From assembly GCF_001673315.1 (NCBI RefSeq), contig NZ_LZLQ01000088.1:24042-88041 (forward strand): DNA of 64,000 bases. Direction: 5' to 3'. Of this stretch, positions 57,577-64,000 are shown piece after piece; the stretch's first letter is position 1; every line of letters starts with the position of its first letter. Both the position numbers and the translations under genes were made by a program. The notes under the pieces were generated by a model. The model made no database searches, had not been told where the DNA came from, and was given only the letters and a program-made list of their open reading frames with translations. Source of the DNA: Mycobacterium asiaticum. GTDB lineage: Bacteria > Actinomycetota > Actinomycetes > Mycobacteriales > Mycobacteriaceae.

Positions 57577-57881
57577 TCGCTCTCCTGGGGTACCAGCATC
57601 TGGGAGCGGGCCAGCACACCCAGCGCGTGCAGGTATGGACCCTGGTGGGGATCGGCGATTCCCGCGGCGCGACAAGCGGACCGAACGTCGGGATGCTCGG
57701 CCAGCGACTGCACCACCGCCAGGATGTCGCGGTTCTTCAGGAACGACAGTTTGCGGGTGCCGAAGTGATACAACAAGGCACCGAACGGTTCCGGACGAAC
57801 CGCTACCTGAGGATGCAGTCGCCAGCCGCTGCCCGGGTCGAGCGCTATCTGGTCGGCCGGCGCGCTCGCGGGCGCGGTCAC
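57573..57881 (-). CDS. mftB: mycofactocin precursor-recognition protein (RRE/PqqD-like)
   Basis: MftB is the RiPP recognition element that binds MftA and delivers it to MftC. The 102-residue protein contains GSGWRLHPQVAVRPEPFGAL and LLYHFGTRKLSFLKNRDI. GTG 57881 lies 2 bp after the mftA stop; the longer frame upstream overlaps mftA. Confidence 0.95.
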   Translation of the reverse strand: MTAPASAPADQIALDPGSGWRLHPQVAVRPEPFGALLYHFGTRKLSFLKNRDILAVVQSLAEHPDVRSACRAAGIADPHQGPYLHALGVLARSQMLVPQESE

Positions 57882-57883
57882 CG

Positions 57884-57973
57884 TCAGTAGACCCCGCACA
57901 TGCCGTCGATTGACACTTCTTCCACCAGCGTCTCGGTGACGAGTTCGGTCTCGGTCTGGTTCTCGTTGTCCAT
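57884..57973 (-). CDS. mftA: mycofactocin precursor peptide
   Basis: The 29-residue peptide is [16 protein letters not shown], an acidic VEEVSIDG leader and the invariant C-terminus IDGMCGVY. The terminal Val-Tyr becomes the cofactor. ATG 57973 has GAAAGG about 8 nt upstream. It is the first gene of the mftA-G operon and too short for ordinary ORF searches. Confidence 0.96.
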   Translation of the reverse strand: MDNENQTETELVTETLVEEVSIDGMCGVY

Positions 57974-58016
57974 GTGGCTGCCTTTCACAGAGAGGACTCG
58001 ACAATGATGGGTGGTG

Positions 58017-58043
58017 CTGGTCACAATCTCACGTCGTGGCCAG
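58017..58043. promoter_or_regulatory. candidate MftR operator in the mftA-mftR gap
   Basis: CTGGTCAC (58017-58024) and GTGGCCAG (58036-58043) form an 11-bp-spaced inverted repeat with one mismatch in eight. It lies in the 109-bp divergent region, where the TetR-type MftR should bind. Confidence 0.45.
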
Positions 58044-58082
58044 AATATGGCATCGAGTGCCGAAACGGAAGGGCGGAGTCTG

Positions 58083-58685
58083 ATGCTGCAAGAGGCGCGG
58101 GTGGGCCGACGCCGCTCGACGACACCGCATCACATCACCGATGTCGCCATCGACCTGTTCGCTGCCCGCGGTTTCGCCGACGTCAGCGTCGACGACGTCG
58201 CCCAAGCGGCCGGCATCGCTCGTCGCACCCTCTTCCGGTACTACGCCTCGAAGAACGCCATCCCGTGGGGCGATTTCGATACCCACCTCGCCCAGTTGAG
58301 CGAACTGCTCGACAGCGTGGACCCGAAGGTGCCGCTGCGCGAGGCGCTGCGCGGGGCGCTGTTGGCGTTCAACACCTTCGACGCGTGTGAATCCATCCGA
58401 CACCGGCAACGAATGCGGGTAATCTTGGAAACCGCTGAGCTGCAGGCTTATTCGATGACAATGTACGCGGGCTGGCGGGAAGTGATTGCCGGGTTCACGG
58501 CCCGTCGGCTGGGCGTCAAAACAACCGAGCTGCTGCCCCAGACGGTCGCTTGGACGATGCTGGGGGTGGCCTTGAGTGCGTACGAACACTGGCTCCGCGA
58601 CGAATCGGTCGCGCTGCCCGACGCGCTAGGCAGTGCGTTCGACGTCGTCGGCACCGGACTGAACCGGCTCGGCGAGCTCCGTTGA
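58083..58685 (+). CDS. mftR: mycofactocin cluster TetR regulator
   Basis: The 200-residue TetR protein has a HTH around [19 protein letters not shown] and [14 protein letters not shown] just after it, typical of MftR. MftR is reported to respond to acyl-CoAs and repress the mft genes. ATG 58083 ([12 protein letters not shown]) is chosen by the family N-terminus, with GGCGGAG just upstream; earlier in-frame starts exist at 58011 and 58047. It is divergent from mftA. Confidence 0.92.
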   Translation: MLQEARVGRRRSTTPHHITDVAIDLFAARGFADVSVDDVAQAAGIARRTLFRYYASKNAIPWGDFDTHLAQLSELLDSVDPKVPLREALRGALLAFNTFDACESIRHRQRMRVILETAELQAYSMTMYAGWREVIAGFTARRLGVKTTELLPQTVAWTMLGVALSAYEHWLRDESVALPDALGSAFDVVGTGLNRLGELR

Positions 58686-58773
58686 GCAGCACCGGCCATG
58701 CGCTGCAGGCACGATTCGAAAATTGTCGGTCCGAGGCCGTCGGAAATTGTCTCCTTGCAACGACGATAGGGAT

Positions 58774-59304
58774 GTGAGCGCCCAACCCGACCACCAGCGC
58801 GACACCCAGCGCGCGCTGCTGGCGCTCTATGACGAAGCCCTGCCGACGGTGTACGGCTACTTCGCCCGCCGCTGCCGGGACCGTGGCATCGCCGAGGACC
58901 TGACGTCGGAAACGTTCCTGGCGGCGTTCCAAACGGCCGGCGCAGGTGCGCAACGAGGCGCTCCGCCGCCGATCGGGATGCCGTGGTTGCTCGGCGTGTC
59001 CCGGCACAAGCTGGCCGACCACTACCGCGGCCGTCCAGATCCGGTGCCGGTGGCAGAACCACCGGAGCCGCCAGGCGGGGCCGACGACTGGGATGCCGAG
59101 CTGGATCGGATGATCGCCGAAAATGTACTGGCCAAGCTGACCGAACCACACCGCGCGGTGCTGGTGCTGCGCTACATGGACGACTGCAGTGTGAGCGAAT
59201 GCGCGCAGCTGCTCGGGCGCACCGTGCACGCCACCGAAGCCCTGCTGGTCCGCGCCAAAAGAGCGTTCAGGAAAGAGTATCCGGAGGGAGGCAGTCATGA
59301 GTAA
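58774..59304 (+). CDS. ECF-type RNA polymerase sigma factor
   Basis: The 176-residue sigma factor has region 2 (LYDEALPTVYGYFARRC, AEDLTSETFLAAFQ) and region 4 (SVSECAQLLGRTVHATEALL). The GTG at 58774 gives a standard length; the AGGGA is unusually close, so the exact start is uncertain. Its stop codon lies 8 bp inside the start of the triple-VOC gene, so both are translated together. No zinc anti-sigma gene is adjacent. Confidence 0.87.
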   Translation: MSAQPDHQRDTQRALLALYDEALPTVYGYFARRCRDRGIAEDLTSETFLAAFQTAGAGAQRGAPPPIGMPWLLGVSRHKLADHYRGRPDPVPVAEPPEPPGGADDWDAELDRMIAENVLAKLTEPHRAVLVLRYMDDCSVSECAQLLGRTVHATEALLVRAKRAFRKEYPEGGSHE

Positions 59305-60559
59305 GCACGATCCACTCAGCGTGCTGCACACCGATGACCTTCCGGTCCAGCCCGATCCCGCGTTCGCCGTGCGACTGCGGCATCGCCTGGAGGCGGTGCT
59401 GTCCCTGTCGCCGGCGACGTTAGGAAGGATTGACATGAGCACCCAAGCAGTAGTCGAACCCGAGAACTCCGAGGTCCCTCGTCCCGCCGCCCAGCCGTAT
59501 CTGAGTGTCGCCGATGCTCGGGCAGCGATCGGTTGGTACACGGACGCTTTCGGAGCTGTGGTGATCGGCGAACCAATCGTGATGGAGGACGGCCGAATTG
59601 GGCACGCAGAGATCGGCATCGCCGGTGGCGTCCTGTATCTGGCCGACGAGTTCCCCGAAATAGGCCTGAAAGCCCCCGCACCGCAAGCGGTTTCGGTCAG
59701 CCTGATGTTGCATGTCCCCAGCACCGACGCGGCATTGCAAAGGGCGCGCGAGCTCGGCGCCACCGTCGCACGCGACATCTATGAGGCCCATGGCTCACGC
59801 AACGCCACAATCATCGACCCGTTCGGCCACCGGTGGATGCTCAGCGGTCCTCTCGGTGCGCCGACCGAAGGTATCCGGCATGGCGACATCGGCTTCATCT
59901 CGATCGCCACTCCCGACACCGACCGTGCCGCGGCGTTCTACGGCCACGTCCTCGGCTGGACCTACGACCCCGTCTCACACCGGGTGACGAACACCGACCT
60001 ACCGACCGGCATCCATGTCAGCGCCGGCCGTCCGACCCTGTTCTGCTGCTACGCCGTCACCGACCTGGAGGCGGCACGCGCGGCCATCGCCGAAGCCGGC
60101 GGCACCGCGGACGAGATCAACCACACCGCACACGGCGCCACGGTGGACGCCACCGACTCGCAGGGCGTTGCGTTCGCAGTCTTCGATGCGGCAGCAGCGC
60201 GAAAGAGACCAGAACTCAACGGTTCCGGGCCCGGCGAATTGGCGTATGTCACCTACGAGGTCGGCGATATCGCATCGTTCCGCGACTTCTACGGCCGGGT
60301 GCTGGGTTGGACGTTCGAACCGGGCCGGATCGAGGACGGCTGGCAGGTGCAGCAGGCGCATCCGATGTCCGGGGCCGCGGGCGGCAGCAAACACCCCGCG
60401 ACCGTTCCGATGTGGACCGTCGCCGACATCGACGCCGCCGTTGCGCGGGTCCGGGAGGCGGGCGGTCGCGTGCTGGCCGAGCCGTCACGTCAGCCGTACG
60501 GCCTGAGCGCCGAATGCACCGACGACCAGGGTGCGCGCTTCTACCTGGGCCAGTTCTAA
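59297..60559 (+). CDS. triple-VOC (glyoxalase-fold) protein coupled to an ECF sigma factor
   Basis: At 420 residues, three VOC/glyoxalase-like modules follow one another: about 66-185 (AAIGWYTDAFGA to DPFGHRWML), 195-300 (ISIATPDTDRAAAFYGHVLG to DSQGVAFAVFD) and 312-420 (DIASFRDFYGRVLGWTFEPG to DDQGARFYLGQF). An extra N-terminal 50 residues with DPLSVLHTDDLPVQPDPAF and RLRHRLEAVL precede them. AGGGAGG precedes the ATG, which overlaps the sigma stop by 8 bp. It may sense a small molecule for the sigma factor or act in resistance. That role is inferred. Its stop overlaps the convergent reductase stop by 4 bp. Confidence 0.83.
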   Translation: MSKHDPLSVLHTDDLPVQPDPAFAVRLRHRLEAVLSLSPATLGRIDMSTQAVVEPENSEVPRPAAQPYLSVADARAAIGWYTDAFGAVVIGEPIVMEDGRIGHAEIGIAGGVLYLADEFPEIGLKAPAPQAVSVSLMLHVPSTDAALQRARELGATVARDIYEAHGSRNATIIDPFGHRWMLSGPLGAPTEGIRHGDIGFISIATPDTDRAAAFYGHVLGWTYDPVSHRVTNTDLPTGIHVSAGRPTLFCCYAVTDLEAARAAIAEAGGTADEINHTAHGATVDATDSQGVAFAVFDAAAARKRPELNGSGPGELAYVTYEVGDIASFRDFYGRVLGWTFEPGRIEDGWQVQQAHPMSGAAGGSKHPATVPMWTVADIDAAVARVREAGGRVLAEPSRQPYGLSAECTDDQGARFYLGQF

Positions 60560-61731
60560 CCCAGCATCTCGGCGATGGGCACGCCGGCAGCGATCTTGCC
60601 CCGCACCTTCATCACCTTGCCGGGCAATCCGCCACCGACCACGCCAACCAGCACACCGTCGCGCTCGTAGTAGGCCAGGAATTTGCGGCCGTCATCCTCG
60701 ACAAGGTGCACCACGTCGGTGGCCACCGGTTCCCCCAGGCACTGAATCTTGACGTCGTACTGGTCGCTCCAAAAGTACGGGACGACGGCGTTTGTCGGCA
60801 CGTCCCGACCCAGCATCGCCGGCACCACGACCCGGGCCTGATCGGCGACGTTGCTCCAATGCTCCACGCGCGCTTGGTGTCCCGTCGTGTCGCGCCACGA
60901 GGCCACGTCGCCCAGCGCCCACACGTTCGGTGCACTGGTCCGGCCCGCCTCGTCACAGACGATGCCGTTGTCGATCTCGATACCGCTGCCGGCCAGCCAG
61001 TCGGTCGCCGGAATGGACCCGATACCCACGACGACGAGGTCGGCGCCGACCTCGGTGCCGTCGCTCAGGACCACCGAATCGACGTGTCCGGTACCGCGCA
61101 CCTCGGCGACTCCGAGCCCCGTCCGCACGTCGACCCCTTCGTCGCGATGCAGCCGTGTCACCAGATTGCCGATCTGCTCACCGAGTACCGACGCCAGCGG
61201 CGTCGGCTGCGGCTCGACCAGCGTCACCTCCACACCCATGCCGCGCAGGCTCGCCGCCACCTCGCAACCGATGAACCCGGCGCCGACGACCACGGCCCGC
61301 TTCGCCGACGATGCATGAGTCCGCAACGCCAAGCACTCGTCGAACGACCGCAGCACCCGGATACCTTCCAGGTCGGGAAAAGTCGGTATGCGTCGCGGCA
61401 CCAGGCCGGTGGCGATGACGAGCTCGTCGTACCCCAGGGAGGTCCCATCGGCCAACGTCACGGTCCGGGCGGTGATGTCGACGCCGGTGGCAGCCGCACC
61501 CAGCCGCAGGGTGACGCCCTTCTCGTCGTACCACTCACGCGGTTTGAGGGCCACGTCGTCGACCTCGGCGCGCAGCACCTCCTTGGACAGCGGCGGACGG
61601 TCGTAGGGTAGGTGCACCTCGTCGCTGACGATGGTGATCGGACCGGCGTACTCGGCTCGGCGCAACTGCTCGGCGGTCCGTGCCGCAGCCAGCCCGCCGC
61701 CGACGATCACAATTCCGTTGGTACTGGTCAC
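60556..61731 (-). CDS. ferredoxin reductase-like NAD(P)/FAD oxidoreductase (Rv0688-like)
   Basis: The 391-residue two-dinucleotide-fold flavoprotein of the rubredoxin/ferredoxin reductase group has IVIVGGGLAAARTAEQLR (FAD), VVVGAGFIGCEVAASLRG (NAD) and WALGDVASWRD (second FAD motif). It would pass electrons from NAD(P)H to a ferredoxin, for example for P450s. It lies 25 bp downstream of the SDR gene in the same direction and is likely co-transcribed. Confidence 0.9.
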   Translation of the reverse strand: MTSTNGIVIVGGGLAAARTAEQLRRAEYAGPITIVSDEVHLPYDRPPLSKEVLRAEVDDVALKPREWYDEKGVTLRLGAAATGVDITARTVTLADGTSLGYDELVIATGLVPRRIPTFPDLEGIRVLRSFDECLALRTHASSAKRAVVVGAGFIGCEVAASLRGMGVEVTLVEPQPTPLASVLGEQIGNLVTRLHRDEGVDVRTGLGVAEVRGTGHVDSVVLSDGTEVGADLVVVGIGSIPATDWLAGSGIEIDNGIVCDEAGRTSAPNVWALGDVASWRDTTGHQARVEHWSNVADQARVVVPAMLGRDVPTNAVVPYFWSDQYDVKIQCLGEPVATDVVHLVEDDGRKFLAYYERDGVLVGVVGGGLPGKVMKVRGKIAAGVPIAEMLG

Positions 61732-61756
61732 GTGGAGTTCATAGCACGGTAGACAA

Positions 61757-62581
<825 letters not shown>

Positions 62582-62619
62582 CTAGCAGCGAAACTGAAAC
62601 GTGTTCTAGTTGCCCCGTC

Positions 62620-62671
62620 AGCCGAACCGCACTGCGAAAATTTTGCCCTGGGATCGCAGTGGGGTTCGGCT
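62620..62671 (-). terminator. stem-loop downstream of the SHOCT membrane protein gene
   Basis: Arms 62620-62637 and 62654-62671 pair over 18 bp with one mismatch and a 16-nt loop. On the minus strand it begins about 20 nt after the stop at 62690 and lacks a T run. Such hairpins serve as terminators in mycobacteria. The adjoining 12-bp palindrome GAGTCGCGACTC (62679-62690) overlaps the stop. Confidence 0.5.
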
Positions 62672-62689
62672 CGCGAGCGAGTCGCGACT

Positions 62690-63493
62690 CTAGATCTCCG
62701 CGATGATCTGCGCCCGCCGGCTGGCGTATTCCTGGTCGTTGAGCACACCGCTGGCACGCAGCGACTCCAGCTCCTGCAACCTGTCACCGATCGAGGCCTG
62801 CGAGCCGACGGTCGCAGCCGCCGGTCCGGCCTGCTGCTGGGCGGCGCGACGCACGACGGCCTGCACCTGCTGCCGCAGTGCTGGATTGGACCGGATGTCC
62901 ACCATGCGGTTGAGCGGGATGTTGTTGGCCTTGAGGATTTGCAGGATCTCCATCAACGGCCCGGCCTGCCCACTGAGGTCGTAGGTCTGGTTGTCTTCCG
63001 CGACGGTGAACTGGGCCGGCACCAGACCGTTGACCAACGCGCTTCGATCCCAGTCGATGCGGTACTGGTTGGTGGTGGGGTCGACCAGGACCACCAGCTT
63101 GCGGGCGGTCAGGTTGCCCAGCCGCGTCACGCTGGCGATCACACGGTCCTCAGTGTCGAACGGCGCGATGCCGGGGCCGGAGATGTGCAGATGCACCTTC
63201 ACCAACGGTTGCTCGTTGATCCGCGTGCCGGTCTCGGTGAGGCCGGTGATCTGCGCCAGGGCGAGCACGCCGGACTGCTCGAGTTGCTCGTTTCTGGCGC
63301 TGGTGTTGACACTCCAATATGTGAGTCCGATAGCGACCAGCACGTCGGCCACTGTGATCAGCAGCCCGACATAGAACATCCAGGACAGCAGCTCCCCGAA
63401 GCCCAGAGTGAAGTACACGACCAGGAAGATCGGCCCGACCAGGCCGCCGCACAACAGCACCAACAGCTGCATTTTGATGTACCGCGCCAGCAT
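62690..63493 (-). CDS. SHOCT-domain membrane protein (Rv0686-like)
   Basis: The 267-residue protein has two N-terminal TM helices (LLCGGLVGPIFLVVYFTLGF; GLLITVADVLVAIGLTYW), a central domain of unknown role with repeated hydrophobic strands, and a C-terminal SHOCT motif (RLQELESLRASGVLNDQEYA). The function is unknown; SHOCT motifs are thought to mediate assembly of membrane proteins. It lies between tuf and the SDR gene on the same strand. Confidence 0.83.
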   Translation of the reverse strand: MLARYIKMQLLVLLCGGLVGPIFLVVYFTLGFGELLSWMFYVGLLITVADVLVAIGLTYWSVNTSARNEQLEQSGVLALAQITGLTETGTRINEQPLVKVHLHISGPGIAPFDTEDRVIASVTRLGNLTARKLVVLVDPTTNQYRIDWDRSALVNGLVPAQFTVAEDNQTYDLSGQAGPLMEILQILKANNIPLNRMVDIRSNPALRQQVQAVVRRAAQQQAGPAAATVGSQASIGDRLQELESLRASGVLNDQEYASRRAQIIAEI

Positions 63494-63602
63494 GTGATTT
63501 CGCTCCTCGTGTTCGCCCCGAAAGTTGATTCACATTAGCGCCCGAACCGCCGCTACCGATCCCAAAAATGACGGCGGGTCCCCTGGCGGGTCCCCTGGCC
63601 GA

Positions 63603-63652
63603 ACAGACGCAAAAGCCCCCGAAACTTTCGTTTCGGGGGCTTTTGCGTCTGT
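63603..63652 (-). terminator. strong terminator of tuf
   Basis: A perfect 22-bp stem (63603-63624 with 63631-63652) has a 6-nt loop CTTTCG. The stem includes CCCCCGAAA/TTTCGGGGG flanked by AAAAG/CTTTT, so a T-rich stretch appears within the descending arm. It starts 11 nt after the tuf stop. Confidence 0.85.
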
Positions 63653-63663
63653 CGCGGTAAGCG

Positions 63664-64000
63664 CTACTTGATGATCTTGACGACCCGGCCGGCGCCGACG
63701 GTACGGCCACCTTCACGGATCGCGAACCGCAGACCGTCGTCCATGGCGACGGGCTGGATCAGCTTGACGGTGATGTTGGTGTTGTCACCGGGCATCACCA
63801 TTTCGGTGCCCTCCGGCAACGTCACCACACCGGTCACGTCTGTGGTGCGGAAGTAGAACTGCGGTCGGTAGTTGTTGAAGAACGGCGTGTGCCGGCCGCC
63901 CTCGTCCTTGGACAGGATGTAGACCTGTCCCTCGAACTCGGTGTGCGGCGTGGTGGTGCCGGGCTTGATGACAACCTGACCGCGCTCCACGTCCTCGCGC
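63664..64000 (-). CDS. tuf: elongation factor Tu, C-terminal part (5' end outside window)
   Basis: About 112 C-terminal residues of EF-Tu cover part of domain [77 protein letters not shown] and the ending [19 protein letters not shown]-Tu delivers aminoacyl-tRNA to the ribosome. The gene enters from the right edge and ends at 63664, before a strong terminator. Confidence 0.97.
   Translation of the reverse strand, partial: REDVERGQVVIKPGTTTPHTEFEGQVYILSKDEGGRHTPFFNNYRPQFYFRTTDVTGVVTLPEGTEMVMPGDNTNITVKLIQPVAMDDGLRFAIREGGRTVGAGRVVKIIK

Noticed and set aside
59833..61611. 592-codon plus-strand open frame over the VOC and ferredoxin-reductase genes
   Set aside because: It is out of frame with the VOC domains and antisense to the reductase; Arg/His-rich low-complexity translation.
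62679..62690. 12-bp palindrome GAGTCGCGACTC as an operator
   Set aside because: It overlaps the stop codon and SHOCT C-terminus and is adjacent to a terminator-like stem, so chance or part of the 3' structure is more likely.

Overview
The window is high-GC chromosomal DNA of a slow-growing Mycobacterium. The evidence is gene content and order: mmsA-fadE9-mmsB, sigL-rslA, mapA-adk-secY, the spc and S10 ribosomal operons, the mycofactocin (mft) cluster and tuf occur in the order I know from the Rv0685-Rv0753c region of M. tuberculosis. PE-family proteins, typical of slow growers, are also present. Against that backbone there are several insertions, so it is a non-tuberculous species. I see no rRNA, tRNA, CRISPR array or insertion sequence.

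Layout. 1-837: tail of a PE-type secreted aspartic protease. 953-5045: valine/isobutyrate catabolism operon (mmsA, fadE9, mmsB) facing a MarR regulator. 5082-14610: an inserted block of enzymes (PLP aminotransferase, KAS III-like condensing enzyme, SRPBCC protein, an extra RslA-like anti-sigma factor, flavinylated oxidase, flavin monooxygenase, ThDP enzyme), then rslA and sigL. 14638-17308: mapA-adk-secY. 17564-30013: four SAM methyltransferases in two tandem pairs around GNAT, xylB, serA2, fucA, a metallo-hydrolase and a TetR-P450 operon, then sppA. 30087-31013: LLM flavin monooxygenase. 31029-35237: spc operon (rplO to rplN, leftward). 35477-39891: sulfatase atsA, its formylglycine-generating enzyme and a DUF4436 membrane protein. 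40033-42050: MpaB/rubber-oxygenase-like gene and a divergent TetR gene around a 43-bp palindrome. 42145-47715: S10 operon (rpsQ to rpsJ, leftward). 48179-51382: TetR, MFS pump and PE protein, inserted between S10 and mft. 51396-58685: complete mycofactocin cluster mftG-F-E-D-C-B-A with divergent mftR, including the 29-residue mftA. 58774-62572: ECF sigma factor coupled to a triple-VOC protein, a ferredoxin reductase and a mycofactocin-type SDR. 62690-64000: SHOCT membrane protein and the 3' end of tuf.

Main new observation. Four leftward promoter-like sites share the architecture TGAACY-N16-CGTKKY, with a spacer of exactly 16 in every case. They lie upstream of sigL, the ThDP operon, the extra rslA-like gene and the SRPBCC-KAS III-aminotransferase operon. 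The whole 5-14.6 kb block therefore reads as a SigL-controlled island encoding an unassigned biosynthetic or modifying pathway plus a second, zinc-motif-degenerate anti-sigma factor. The condensing enzyme has Asn at the usual catalytic His position, and the ThDP gene appears to be transcribed leaderless. The product is not known to me.
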